NCBI GenBank assembly: GCA_031253985.1
Contig: JAIRVH010000042.1
Span: 93,916 to 157,915 of the forward strand
Source of the DNA: Sphingobacterium sp.
GTDB taxonomy: Bacteria > Bacteroidota > Bacteroidia > Sphingobacteriales > Sphingobacteriaceae
Direction: 5' to 3'
Length of the DNA stretch: 64,000 bases
The translations under genes were made by a program, and so were the position numbers. Position 1 is the first letter of the stretch. Each line of letters begins with the position of its first letter. The notes beneath the pieces were generated by a model. It had not been told where the DNA came from. It saw nothing but the letters and a program-made list of their open reading frames with translations, and did not search any database. Shown one piece after another: positions 8,997 to 16,723 of the stretch.

Positions 8997-9851
8997 TTAT
9001 CTGCGGCCGTATTTGCGGATGAGAAAATACACCAAACCTATGGCCAATACGATGACCAGCATGCCGATCCAGCCCGAAAGCAAAGAAGTCTTGACGATCA
9101 TACGGAATGAAATGTCTGCGTTGCTCTGGGATGACTTGACCTCGAATTTGGCGGCATAGTCACCGGCAATGGTTTTGTCGGGAACTTTTAGGTTGACTTT
9201 GACGTCTATAGATTTACCTGCTTCGAGCTGTTTGATAGTGGATGGATCGAAACTTGCTTCCCATCTGCTGGGTAATTGGGAAGTCAGCTCCAATGTATTG
9301 AGTGGAAGGGTGCCTGTATTTTTGACTTTAAGCAGAAGTTCTTTGCTGCTACCGGATACAACTTCGTCGCTTAGTCTGCCACTGGCTGTGGTAAGCTCAA
9401 GTGCATAGGAGCCCTTCACGACCGCTTCTAGCGCAAGCTGTAAGGTATCTGTCGGGGATATAGCCCGCACGGGGATCTTATACTTGTCCGGCTTGGCCGT
9501 GATCGGACAACTGATTTCAATGCTGATTTCCTGTGCCTTGTTGGGCTGCATCTGCAGGGAGGTTACGAGCGACCCTTCCACGCGGTAGCTGATCTGCCAT
9601 CCGTCGGGCAGTTGGGCATTCAGGTTGTAATTGACCAATTGGGCAGATCCATTCGTCAAGGTCGTCGTATAACGAAAAGGTTCGTTGCTGGGGGCCTCAA
9701 TATTGATGAGCCTCGCTTCCAAGCCAGATTTAAGGGGTTTTGTGGTCTGCCCCGATAGATAGAAACTGTTGGCCAGCACTAGAAGTGCGATAAAAAATGG
9801 CCTGAAAGAAAAACGTCGGTCTGTGTTTGTAATTAGTAATTCTGTTAACAT
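8997..9851 (-). CDS. NEW3-domain membrane-anchored protein of an ABC operon
   Basis: A 284-residue protein with an N-terminal signal/anchor segment ('PFFIALLVLANSFYLSGQ'), two Ig-like NEW3/CARDB-type repeats ('FRYTTTLTNGSAQLVNYNL' and 'KELLLKVKNTGTLPLNTLEL'), and a single C-terminal membrane helix ('GWIGMLVIVLAIGLVYFLI') followed by 'RKYGRR'. This topology places the Ig-like repeats outside the inner membrane with a basic cytoplasmic tail. It is first in the operon with the ATPase and permease, so it is probably a periplasmic partner of that transporter. Cargo and exact role are unknown. Confidence 0.8.
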   Translation of the reverse strand: MLTELLITNTDRRFSFRPFFIALLVLANSFYLSGQTTKPLKSGLEARLINIEAPSNEPFRYTTTLTNGSAQLVNYNLNAQLPDGWQISYRVEGSLVTSLQMQPNKAQEISIEISCPITAKPDKYKIPVRAISPTDTLQLALEAVVKGSYALELTTASGRLSDEVVSGSSKELLLKVKNTGTLPLNTLELTSQLPSRWEASFDPSTIKQLEAGKSIDVKVNLKVPDKTIAGDYAAKFEVKSSQSNADISFRMIVKTSLLSGWIGMLVIVLAIGLVYFLIRKYGRR

Positions 9852-10060
9852 GATCCAATAACTAAAATTTATATTTAAATAGAATATTAGCTTTTAAAAA
9901 ATGTCGGTTTGGGTAGCTCAGGTACCTTGTTGAAAAACCGCACCCAAATTAAAAATCAATTTGATAAAAATCAAGGCTTAAAGAAAAATGATTGTAAAAA
10001 AAATGTGTTTAAGTGGTCTGTAGGCCGATAGCCTGTGTTGTATGCGGGATTGTATTTCCG

Positions 10061-10351
10061 TCAGTCAAAGTTGACTGACCGGAAGGTTTTTTTAATGATC
10101 ATCTTGGTATTCTCGGCCAATTCATCCAGTGTACAGTGAATGGACCGTAATTGTGTCTTCGAAGTCGCGGTGTCGTTCAGCAGAAGATTGATGCGTAATC
10201 GTCTCCTATCGGAGGCCTCTGGCTCACCGCGTAATTCATCAAATAGTTCATGAATAATCTTTTCACAGCTGTTTTTGTCAAAATTGGCGATCGTGATGTA
10301 ACGTCCATGGCAGTACATCTGTAATTCAATATAGTAATTGGATGTTTTCAT
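10061..10351 (-). CDS. hypothetical protein
   Basis: I do not recognise this 96-residue protein. The frame extends upstream to 10405, but that part would run through the hsp20 terminator hairpin, so the ATG at 10351 ('MKTSNYYIELQMYC') is the better start. The sequence is mixed alpha/beta with a charged middle ('ELRGEPEASDRRRLRI'), no signal peptide and no membrane segment. It lies directly downstream of hsp20 and probably depends on read-through past that terminator or on its own weak promoter. A stress-related role is only suggested by position. Confidence 0.55.
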   Translation of the reverse strand: MKTSNYYIELQMYCHGRYITIANFDKNSCEKIIHELFDELRGEPEASDRRRLRINLLLNDTATSKTQLRSIHCTLDELAENTKMIIKKTFRSVNFD

Positions 10352-10370
10352 AATCTTTGCATTAAAGTCT

Positions 10371-10403
10371 AAAAAATAGGTTAGCCCCCAGGGGAGGCTA
10401 ACC
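10371..10403 (-). terminator. rho-independent terminator of hsp20
   Basis: On the minus strand GGTTAGCC and GGCTAACC form an 8-bp outer stem with a C/G-rich inner part, followed by TATTTTTT. It starts about 25 nt past the hsp20 stop. Confidence 0.8.
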
Positions 10404-10427
10404 AAGTTAATGCTGCTATCTGGATTT

Positions 10428-10874
10428 TTAGGATATTTCGATCATCCGCGGTTCTTTCTGTTTGGCTTCTTCTTTCTTTGGTATGGTCAATCGGAGCATA
10501 CCATTTTCATAGCGTGCCTGGATATTGTCCTGATCGACAACCTCCTTCTGAAGTTCAAAGCTGCGTTGGAAAGATTGGTAGCTGAACTCCCGGCGTGTAT
10601 AGTTGTCCTGATGTTCCTCGTTTTCTTCCTGCTTAGCCGAAGATATGGTCAATAGATTGCCGTCGAGTGTCACCTTGAAGTCGTCTTTGGCCATGCCGGG
10701 TGCGGCGACCTCCACTTCGAAGCTATCCGGGTTTTCCTTAATGTTGACCGCAGGAACGGTGGTACTTGTTGATGAGTAATTTTTGTTGTCCCAGTTTAAA
10801 AGCTCTCGGTTAAAATTATCAAACATGGGCGAAAAAAGTGAAAAATTGTTCCAGTTTCTTTTTGCAAGTTTCAT
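10428..10874 (-). CDS. small heat-shock protein, Hsp20/alpha-crystallin family
   Basis: At 148 residues this is a typical bacterial small heat-shock protein, an ATP-independent holdase that binds unfolding proteins. The alpha-crystallin domain covers about residues 42-138: 'FEVEVAAPGMAKDDFKVTLDGNLL' at the start and 'YENGMLRLTIPKKEE' (the conserved G-x-L motif) near the end, followed by a short C-terminal tail with 'PRMIEIS' as the I-x-I/V-type motif that links dimers. An unusually strong ribosome site, AAAGGAGG, precedes the ATG by 6 nt. A 14-bp perfect palindrome lies 45-58 nt upstream. Confidence 0.95.
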   Translation of the reverse strand: MKLAKRNWNNFSLFSPMFDNFNRELLNWDNKNYSSTSTTVPAVNIKENPDSFEVEVAAPGMAKDDFKVTLDGNLLTISSAKQEENEEHQDNYTRREFSYQSFQRSFELQKEVVDQDNIQARYENGMLRLTIPKKEEAKQKEPRMIEIS

Positions 10875-10918
10875 AGTAACCTCCTTTTAATGAAAGTATA
10901 ACAATAAATTATAATTGT

Positions 10919-10932
10919 CAGTCGGCCGACTG
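10919..10932. promoter_or_regulatory. perfect 14-bp palindrome upstream of hsp20
   Basis: CAGTCGGCCGACTG is its own reverse complement and is GC-rich inside a very AT-rich region. Its position 45-58 nt before the hsp20 ATG fits an operator near the promoter. It does not resemble the CIRCE element. Function is inferred. Confidence 0.45.
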
Positions 10933-10991
10933 TATTAAAAATATAGCAAAAAAAATACCGCGCTTAAAAAACTGAAATTTTTGCAGCAAAA

Positions 10992-11028
10992 CTGTCAAAT
11001 TTTACCTGATAAATTGACAGAAATGTCA
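10992..11028. promoter_or_regulatory. dyad with CTGTCAA / TTGACAG and TGACA-N4-TGTCA arms
   Basis: CTGTCAA (10992-10998) is inverted as TTGACAG (11014-11020), and the second arm overlaps another dyad TGACA-GAAA-TGTCA (11015-11028). Two linked inverted repeats upstream of a heat-shock gene suggest a protein-binding site. It could equally serve a plus-strand promoter. No T tract follows, so it is not a terminator. Confidence 0.35.
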
Positions 11029-11045
11029 TTATCACTTCTTGGCTA

Positions 11046-11075
11046 GGTATGGACCCCAAAAGTTCGAGTCTGTGT
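11046..11075. other. possible remnant of an insertion-sequence end
   Basis: The stretch around TGGACCCCAAAAGTT resembles the terminal repeats of some Bacteroidota IS3-family elements, which often contain GACCCCAAAAAGT. No transposase frame and no second end are found nearby, so at best it is a solo relic. In the 463-nt gene-free stretch 10875-11337 I otherwise see only the hsp20 upstream dyads and the hairpin at 11165. Confidence 0.25.
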
Positions 11076-11164
11076 CGGCAAACTGCTAATTGAAATTTTT
11101 TCAAACGATGTCCAGCTCAATGTTGTCCTTATAATAATCCATTTGATGGATAACTTAGTTAGTT

Positions 11165-11206
11165 AAGACCAGAGCTTCTTGGAGGTTTCTGGTCTTTTCT
11201 TTTTGC
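11165..11206 (+). terminator. orphan plus-strand terminator
   Basis: AAGACCAGA and TCTGGTCTT form a 9-bp stem followed by TTCTTTTT. No annotated plus-strand gene lies upstream (hsp20 runs the other way), so it would end an unseen short transcript, or be left from a lost gene or element. Confidence 0.6.
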
Positions 11207-11337
11207 TGGAAGCTACCGACTTGGATGACCCATGAACGCCATTACCCTTAATTTGGTTAGAAATTTCCCCGATTCGACTACAAATGATTGCCCATGGATG
11301 AAGAAATTTGTCTTATTAAATTTAAAAGGAAGTAGAC

Positions 11338-12114
11338 ATGCAGACAAATGAAACAAAAGTAGCCCTTGTTACAGGAGCCAATACAGGTGTTGGTTTTCAG
11401 ATAGCCAAAGCCCTTGCTGAAAATGGATATGATGTGTATGTTGGGTCACGAAATTTACAGAAAGGAGAAGATGCTGCCAAGCAGATCGGGGGTAAAACAC
11501 AAGCCATTCAGCTGGATATTACCGATCCCGAATCAATCAGGCATGCAGTGAGTGAAATAGCGCATGATTTTGGATACCTTACGCTACTGGTCAATAACGC
11601 GGCAATTTCAAATGCAGGAACTCCCGGCCGCACCCTGTGGGAGATTCTTAGTGCCCAGAAGGCAAGCGTAGCATCAATAGAGGAGATGCGTCAGGTCTGG
11701 GAAACCAATGTTTTTGGGACCCTTGCCCTAACACAGGCTTTCTTGCCATTGCTGCGGAAAGCAAAAGCAGCGAGGATCGTAACCGTTTCAAGTTCGTTGG
11801 GTTCGCTGACCCTCAATGCAGATGCGGACAATGCCTTTCGCAGCGGATTTGATGCCGTTTACGGGGCTTCCAAAACAGCTTTAAACGGTGTTTTCCTGTC
11901 TCTTGCAAATGAACTGGAAAATACAAATGTCAAGGTCAACCTCGTCAGCCCGGGCTTTACAGCGACGGCGCTGAATAACTTCGAAGGAACGGATAGTGTA
12001 GAAGAAGGATCACTCGAGCCGATACGCGTTGCTTTGGCCGAAGATATTCCCAATGGCAGTTTTACGGGACCGGCAACTTACCGCACAGCACAAGGCAGTC
12101 AGATTCCATGGTAG
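11338..12114 (+). CDS. SDR family NAD(P)-dependent oxidoreductase
   Basis: A 258-residue classical short-chain dehydrogenase: the cofactor loop 'TGANTGVG' (residues 13-20), 'LVNNAAIS', the catalytic Ser in 'TVSSSLGS', and the Tyr-Lys pair in 'YGASK'. The PG motif 'SPGFTATALNNF' follows. Arg after the first strand ('VGSRNLQKG') suggests NADP(H) preference. A ribosome site, AAAGGAAG, precedes the ATG. The AraC gene starts 20 nt after the stop with its own -7-like box, forming an SDR->AraC module repeated at 19887-18108 on the other strand. Substrate unknown. Confidence 0.92.
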   Translation: MQTNETKVALVTGANTGVGFQIAKALAENGYDVYVGSRNLQKGEDAAKQIGGKTQAIQLDITDPESIRHAVSEIAHDFGYLTLLVNNAAISNAGTPGRTLWEILSAQKASVASIEEMRQVWETNVFGTLALTQAFLPLLRKAKAARIVTVSSSLGSLTLNADADNAFRSGFDAVYGASKTALNGVFLSLANELENTNVKVNLVSPGFTATALNNFEGTDSVEEGSLEPIRVALAEDIPNGSFTGPATYRTAQGSQIPW

Positions 12115-12122
12115 TTTTTTTA

Positions 12123-12130
12123 TAAATTTA
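12123..12130 (+). promoter_or_regulatory. -7-like box TAAATTTA 4 nt before AraC start
   Basis: TAAATTTA differs from TAnnTTTG in the last base and ends 4 nt before the ATG at 12135, so the predicted transcript is nearly leaderless. The same arrangement is seen at 14135, 15733 and 16712. Confidence 0.35.
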
Positions 12131-12134
12131 GGAT

Positions 12135-13055
12135 ATGAAAAAGAAAGATGACACGTTAAGACGCTTTATTTCCATATCGGAGAGCCATGAAGCTTTTGGC
12201 CTGCCAAAACCTCAGCATCCACTGATCAGCCTGGTCCATTTCAATCAGGATAATCCATTCAATACGGATATGGCTCCGATCTACGATGTCCTAAGTTTCT
12301 ACAAAATAACGTTTATCACAAAGAACAGCGGAAAACTGAAGTACGGTAGGGGATATTATGATTTTAACGAAGGAAGCATGCTGTTTTTTGCACCCAATCA
12401 ATTGGTCGGCAGCACAGAATACAATAGGGATACCTACGCTTATCTGCTGCTGATTCATCCTGACTTTTTCCTCGGTTCCCCCTTGGTACATAAAATTAAA
12501 AAGTACGGGTATTTTTCCTATTCGGTGAATGAAGCGCTGCATTTATCGGATCAGGAAAGAGAAACGATGATTGCAATCTTGAACATCATGAAAAATGAAC
12601 TGGACAACCGGATAGACGAGTTTAGCCAAGAAGTCATTATTTCCCAGATTGAGTTGATGCTGAGCTATGTCAACCGTTTTTACAAACGGCAGTTCATTAC
12701 CCGGAAAATTGTGAACAATGATATTCTGCAGAAGGCAGAAGCGCTGCTCGATGACTATCTGGACAATGATCATCCGCTTGTTCAAGGTGTTCCGACTGTA
12801 CATTTTCTTTCGGAACAGCTGAATCTTTCTGCGGGATACCTGAGCGATATGCTGCGGGCGCTCATTGGTCAGAATACCCAGCAGTTTATCCACAATAAAC
12901 TCATTGAAAAAGCAAAGGAGAAATTATCAGCGACGCAGCTTACCGTAAACGAAATAGCTTACGAACTGGGTTTTGAGCATGCGCAAAGTTTCAGCAAACT
13001 GTTCAAAAAGAAAACGGCCCAAACACCGTTGGAATTTAGGGCGATGTTTAATTGA
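12135..13055 (+). CDS. AraC family transcriptional regulator
   Basis: A 306-residue regulator. The N-terminal half is a sensing domain ('YGRGYYDFNEGSMLFFAPNQ'); the C-terminal part has both AraC helix-turn-helix units: 'VHFLSEQLNLSAGYLSDML' and 'TVNEIAYELGFEHAQSFSKL', ending with the 'TPLEFRAMFN' motif. It is homologous along its whole length to the regulator at 18108-19019; both share blocks such as 'HLSDQE/HLSEQE', 'RFYKRQFITRK/RFYERQFITRK' and 'KLIEKAKEKL'. It sits behind an SDR, its likely target. Ligand unknown. Confidence 0.9.
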   Translation: MKKKDDTLRRFISISESHEAFGLPKPQHPLISLVHFNQDNPFNTDMAPIYDVLSFYKITFITKNSGKLKYGRGYYDFNEGSMLFFAPNQLVGSTEYNRDTYAYLLLIHPDFFLGSPLVHKIKKYGYFSYSVNEALHLSDQERETMIAILNIMKNELDNRIDEFSQEVIISQIELMLSYVNRFYKRQFITRKIVNNDILQKAEALLDDYLDNDHPLVQGVPTVHFLSEQLNLSAGYLSDMLRALIGQNTQQFIHNKLIEKAKEKLSATQLTVNEIAYELGFEHAQSFSKLFKKKTAQTPLEFRAMFN

Positions 13056-13106
13056 AGCTTAAATACCGAAACGAGTTGATGGTACCCCGTCAATGAAATG
13101 TATAAA

Positions 13107-13199
13107 ATGAGCCAGGATATACTGCTGTGTATTTTTGTCGCAGCCTGTTTGATTTTTGTAATCTATTGTTTCTATTTCGTTATTACTATGGACGGCTGA
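13107..13199 (+). CDS. possible 30-residue single-helix membrane peptide
   Basis: An ATG frame in the 176-nt gap between two genes encodes about 30 residues: a polar start 'MSQD', an unbroken hydrophobic stretch 'ILLCIFVAACLIFVIYCFYF', and 'VITMDG' at the end. That is a plausible one-helix membrane peptide. There is no clear ribosome site, and a TATTTTTG box at 13130-13137 inside it could instead be a promoter for the SDR downstream. Chance is a real possibility at this length. Confidence 0.25.
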   Translation: MSQDILLCIFVAACLIFVIYCFYFVITMDG

Positions 13200-13204
13200 A
13201 GTTC

Positions 13205-13212
13205 TAATTTTG
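13205..13212 (+). promoter_or_regulatory. candidate -7 box TAATTTTG for the SDR at 13232
   Basis: TAATTTTG matches TAnnTTTG and ends 19 nt before the ATG. No TTTG lies at the -33 position. A second match, TATTTTTG, lies at 13130-13137. Confidence 0.4.
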
Positions 13213-13231
13213 TCCTATATATCAATGAAAT

Positions 13232-14071
13232 ATGAAGACAGATAAAGTATGGTTTGTAACGGGGGCTTCCAAGGGAATGGGGCTTTCGTTGGTCAAAAAA
13301 CTCATCGGAAAAGGCTATCGCGTCGCGGCAACAAGCCGGGAATCACAGCGCTTAATAGACGCAGTCGGTCATCTTGAAGGACCGCAGTTCCTGCCCTTGG
13401 AAGTAGATCTGACAAGTGAGCAATCCATCCGCGAAGCTTTTGAACGTACGGTAGCACAGTTTGGAAAAGTCGATGTGCTGGTGAATAATGCGGGCTATGG
13501 GATCGGTGGAGCTGTTGAAGAAATAAATCAGGAAGAAATCAAGGATAGTTTTGATATTAATGTCATGGCGGTTATCAAAACCATGCAGTCTGCGATGCCT
13601 TACTTCAGGCAACAGCGATCGGGCAATATCATCAACATCTCTTCGATTGCAGGATTTGCTCCTGGAATAGGTTGGGCCATGTATGCTGCGACAAAATATG
13701 CGGTGACGGGACTTTCAGAAGCGATGGCGGAAGATGTGAAAGAGTTCGGTGTGAAAGTGACGGTGGTGGCACCGGGGGCATTCCGGACGGAGTTTTTGGA
13801 AGACAGCTCTCTTGTTTTCGCGGAAAAGAAAATCGAGGGCTACAGTGCGATCCGGGCTTCGCACGAAAAATATGCGGCCATGAACGGAGCACAGATCGGT
13901 GACCCTGAAATGCTGGCGAAGGTTCTAATCGATCTGGTCGCTAACCCCAACCCGCCTGTACGTCTCTATCTCGGAAGCGATGCTTACAGAAGGGCAACGG
14001 AAAAAATTAATGTGCTTGCAGAAGAACTGGAAAGCAACAAGCCTATTTCTTATTCTACAGATTTTAACTAA
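13232..14071 (+). CDS. SDR family oxidoreductase
   Basis: A 279-residue classical SDR with cofactor loop 'TGASKGMG' (residues 11-18), 'LVNNAGYGIGG', the catalytic Ser in 'NISSIAG', Tyr-Lys in 'YAATKYA', and 'PGAFRTEFL'. Arg residues after strand 2 ('TSRESQRL') suggest NADP(H). The longer C-terminal tail ('VRLYLGSDAYRRATEKIN') is seen in the retinol-dehydrogenase-like group, to which the SDR at 19084 also belongs. A terminator hairpin follows 17 nt after the stop. Substrate unknown. Confidence 0.92.
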   Translation: MKTDKVWFVTGASKGMGLSLVKKLIGKGYRVAATSRESQRLIDAVGHLEGPQFLPLEVDLTSEQSIREAFERTVAQFGKVDVLVNNAGYGIGGAVEEINQEEIKDSFDINVMAVIKTMQSAMPYFRQQRSGNIINISSIAGFAPGIGWAMYAATKYAVTGLSEAMAEDVKEFGVKVTVVAPGAFRTEFLEDSSLVFAEKKIEGYSAIRASHEKYAAMNGAQIGDPEMLAKVLIDLVANPNPPVRLYLGSDAYRRATEKINVLAEELESNKPISYSTDFN

Positions 14072-14087
14072 TCCTTCGCTAAAAATA

Positions 14088-14125
14088 AAAAACGTTGTCG
14101 TGACTCAGCGGCAGCGCTTTTTATT
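14088..14125 (+). terminator. terminator after the SDR at 13232
   Basis: AAAAACGTTGTCG pairs with CGGCAGCGCTTTTT (G-U pairs and one bulge) around a short loop, followed by ATTTGATTTT. The stem core resembles that of the hairpin at 251-277. Confidence 0.7.
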
Positions 14126-14134
14126 TGATTTTCG

Positions 14135-14142
14135 TACATTTA
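14135..14142 (+). promoter_or_regulatory. -7-like box TACATTTA 4 nt before AraC start
   Basis: TACATTTA differs from TAnnTTTG only at the last base; 4 nt separate it from the ATG at 14147. A nearly leaderless transcript is predicted. Confidence 0.35.
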
Positions 14143-14146
14143 TCCT

Positions 14147-15049
14147 ATGGAGAAGATGCAGTCACTGGAAGGATTTTACCAGTCTAAATTTGACCGGGTT
14201 CCCGAAAATATCCGAAACGCATTAGGGCATTTCAATGTTTTTAAAATGGATGAATATATAGGCAAGCATACCAGGCCGGCAGTCTATAGCAGGAAAGATT
14301 ATTTTAAGATCACCCTGATTATCGGTAGAAACAGGATACACTATGCGGATAAGGTCATTGAAATTAAAAAGCAGGCTTTATTTTTTACAAATCCGCAGAT
14401 CCCATACAAATTTGAATGGATTGATGATTATAAATCTGGATTTTTCTGTGTATTTACCGCATCATTTTTCCATCATTTCGGTAACCTCAGCGACTATGAA
14501 GTTTTTAAACCCAATGCTATACCTGTTTTTGAGCTTACGGATGAGCAAAAGGAAGATATAGAGCGGGTATTCCTGAAGATGAAAGATAGCCTGGATTCGG
14601 ATTATGCACATAAATATGATCTGCTGCGAAATCTTGTATTTGATCTGCTTCACTATACCCTCCGGATGGAAACGGCGTCAAAAGCTGAAAAGCCGCAGGC
14701 GAATGCTGCGCAACGGATTACCCATATGTTTTTGGAGCTCCTCGAGCGCCAATTTCCGATTGAAGATTTGGGGCAGCGGGTAGGCTTTCGTTCGCCTTCT
14801 GAATTTGCGGGTCAGCTCGCCGTTCATGTCAATCACCTTAACCGCGCCGTCAAGGAGATCACTGAAAAAACAACCTCCATGATTATTGCTGAGCGTCTAT
14901 TGCAGGAGTCGAAAATACTACTGAGACATACCGAATGGAACGTCTCGGAAATCGCTTACTCTTTGGGCTTTAAAGAGGCTACCCATTTTAATAATTTCTT
15001 CAAAAAAATGATGCAGCTGACACCGGTCCGCTTTCGGGAAATGGATTGA
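14147..15049 (+). CDS. AraC family transcriptional regulator
   Basis: A 300-residue regulator with a cupin-like N-terminal half ('KKQALFFTNPQIPYKFEW') and two C-terminal helix-turn-helix units. The second is clear ('WNVSEIAYSLGFKEATHFNNFFKKMM', quoted here in overlapping form as 'NVSEIAYSLGFKEATHF'), ending in 'TPVRFREMD'. The first ('FPIEDLGQRVGFRSPSEFA') is diverged. It starts 75 nt after the SDR, beyond a terminator, so it has its own promoter. It may regulate the SDR upstream or the membrane protein downstream. Confidence 0.88.
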   Translation: MEKMQSLEGFYQSKFDRVPENIRNALGHFNVFKMDEYIGKHTRPAVYSRKDYFKITLIIGRNRIHYADKVIEIKKQALFFTNPQIPYKFEWIDDYKSGFFCVFTASFFHHFGNLSDYEVFKPNAIPVFELTDEQKEDIERVFLKMKDSLDSDYAHKYDLLRNLVFDLLHYTLRMETASKAEKPQANAAQRITHMFLELLERQFPIEDLGQRVGFRSPSEFAGQLAVHVNHLNRAVKEITEKTTSMIIAERLLQESKILLRHTEWNVSEIAYSLGFKEATHFNNFFKKMMQLTPVRFREMD

Positions 15050-15189
15050 TTATTATTGACGGCTGTGCGTGCAAGCTGAAGAAAGGAATCAGCCACTGGA
15101 TTTGATTGAACTATTTTTGGCTGTCCGTTGTTCTCAAAACAACTGTACATATAGGTGACAGGTAAGATTGAAAACAAAAAGAACAACAT

Positions 15190-15633
15190 ATGAATGGATT
15201 CAATAAAAATATGCTGGGCGGACTGATCGGAGCACTGGCACTCAATATCGTCCATAGCGCAGCCAAAAGATTTGACACTGAAGCGCCTGAAGTCGATAAA
15301 GTAGGCGAAGAGGCCATGCAGAAAACAGTGCGGTTTGCCGGATTTAAACCACCCAAAGGGAATGCGCTGGTGGCGGCAACTTTTGGTGCTGACGTCGCTT
15401 CCAACGCCATGTTATATACCCTCATCGGCTATGGCGGTCAGAAAAATCTGCTGCTCAAAGGAGCACTGCTCGGAACAGTCGTCGGCTTGGCGACATTGAC
15501 CATTCCGGAGCAGGCAGGTCTGGATGCCCAGCCGATAAAAAAGACCGACCGTACCAAGTTCATGACCGTGGCCTGGTATGTGATCGGGGGATTAGCCGCA
15601 GGGATGGCCATGAAAGCAATGAGAAAGAGATAG
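15190..15633 (+). CDS. small membrane protein of unknown function
   Basis: A 147-residue protein with about four hydrophobic segments rich in Gly and Ala: 'GGLIGALALNIVHSAA' at the start, 'ALVAATFGADVASNAML', 'LLLKGALLGTVVGLATL' and 'AWYVIGGLAAGMAMKAM' at the end. Between the first two is a conserved-looking polar stretch 'RFDTEAPEVDKVGEEA'. I have seen proteins of this pattern as hypothetical membrane proteins in several phyla, but know of no function. It sits alone between two AraC genes, each of which could regulate it. Confidence 0.7.
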   Translation: MNGFNKNMLGGLIGALALNIVHSAAKRFDTEAPEVDKVGEEAMQKTVRFAGFKPPKGNALVAATFGADVASNAMLYTLIGYGGQKNLLLKGALLGTVVGLATLTIPEQAGLDAQPIKKTDRTKFMTVAWYVIGGLAAGMAMKAMRKR

Positions 15634-15732
15634 CAAAGTAAGATAGGATTGATCGGCCTTGAAGTTCCAAGCCGATTTCATGGTAGTGAATACAAAAATT
15701 AGATAAAGGAGCCGTGTACAATGAAATTTTTC

Positions 15733-15740
15733 AATCTTTG
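15733..15740 (+). promoter_or_regulatory. -7-like box AATCTTTG 3 nt before AraC start
   Basis: AATCTTTG differs from TAnnTTTG at the first base and ends 3 nt before the ATG at 15744, the spacing expected when the start codon is the first transcribed triplet. Confidence 0.3.
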
Positions 15741-15743
15741 TAC

Positions 15744-16631
15744 ATGGCTTTATTTATCACACTGGACAACGTTTATCAGTTGTATCCCATTGATCCTTCA
15801 AAAAAGACAGATGGCATCGTTGTATTCCATCAATTGGCCGGATCAGGTCATGGATATACCGAACATAGCCGTTTATTTGACGGTCTGCTGCTTGGTTTCA
15901 TGTTAAAGGGATCGATGAAAATGCAGATCCATTTCTTCGAGTACGAAATAAATGCCGGCGATATAGCGGTTTTGCCACCACAGCTATTATTGGATACAAA
16001 ATATCTGAGTGAAGACGCCGAAATCGTCACCATTGCGATCTCCCTCGATTTTATGTCTGCATTTCCAATGCTGCGTGAATTTGTTATGAACGATCAGCTG
16101 CGCTGGCAGCCTGTCGTTAGGCTTCAAGAGGAGGAAAGCAGTCTACAGAATGAACTGATAAACCTCATAAAGGGATTTTACGATAAAAAGGCAAGCCCCA
16201 ATAAAGCCGAAATCCTGCGGCACCTGGTCATGGCCATGATCAATATGATCGCAGAGGTATATACAGAGATGCCCAATTCCAGGAGTTTGTCCAAAAGCCG
16301 GACGCATGAAATTATCGATAACTTCTATCAATTAATTTTGAAACATGCGGGGGAACAAAGAAACGTGAACTTTTATGCGGAAAAACTGCATTTAACGCCC
16401 CAGTATCTTTCCACCTTCCTGAAAGAAAAAACAGGCAGATCGGTATCGCAGTGGATCGACCATATGTTGATACTGGAAGCGAAGACACTCCTTAAATCGA
16501 CCAATCTGTCTATCAAAGAAATCAGCCATGCATTGAACTTTGGGGAGACCAGCATCTTCTGTCGGTATTTTAAACGGATAAGCGGGGTATCCCCAACATC
16601 ATACCGACATCAGAAGACAATAGCCAAGTAG
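15744..16631 (+). CDS. AraC family transcriptional regulator
   Basis: A 295-residue regulator from ATG 15744 (305 from the GTG at 15714, which has an AAAGGA ribosome site and cannot be excluded). The N-terminal half is a cupin-type domain ('YEINAGDIAVLPPQLLL'); the C-terminal ~100 residues hold both helix-turn-helix units: 'FYAEKLHLTPQYLSTFLKEK' and 'LSIKEISHALNFGETSIFCR', ending with 'SGVSPTSYR'. It precedes the Tet-type exporter by 92 nt on the same strand and may control it. Inducer unknown. Confidence 0.87.
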   Translation: MALFITLDNVYQLYPIDPSKKTDGIVVFHQLAGSGHGYTEHSRLFDGLLLGFMLKGSMKMQIHFFEYEINAGDIAVLPPQLLLDTKYLSEDAEIVTIAISLDFMSAFPMLREFVMNDQLRWQPVVRLQEEESSLQNELINLIKGFYDKKASPNKAEILRHLVMAMINMIAEVYTEMPNSRSLSKSRTHEIIDNFYQLILKHAGEQRNVNFYAEKLHLTPQYLSTFLKEKTGRSVSQWIDHMLILEAKTLLKSTNLSIKEISHALNFGETSIFCRYFKRISGVSPTSYRHQKTIAK

Positions 16632-16711
16632 CTATAGCTAATCGGCAGATCATCTTAAAAATTGCACGCAAAACCCAATAGGGTGTCAATGCCTAAGTTT
16701 TTGATGCTGTC

Positions 16712-16719
16712 TATTTTTA
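16712..16719 (+). promoter_or_regulatory. -7-like box TATTTTTA 4 nt before MFS start
   Basis: TATTTTTA differs from TAnnTTTG at the last base and lies 4 nt before the ATG at 16724. Same layout as at 12123 and 14135. Confidence 0.35.
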
Positions 16720-16723
16720 TGCC

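Noticed and set aside
15111..15425. 104-codon minus-strand frame opposite the small membrane protein
   Set aside because: The plus-strand product has regular hydrophobic segments and a plausible start; the minus frame is low-complexity Ser/Ala shadow.
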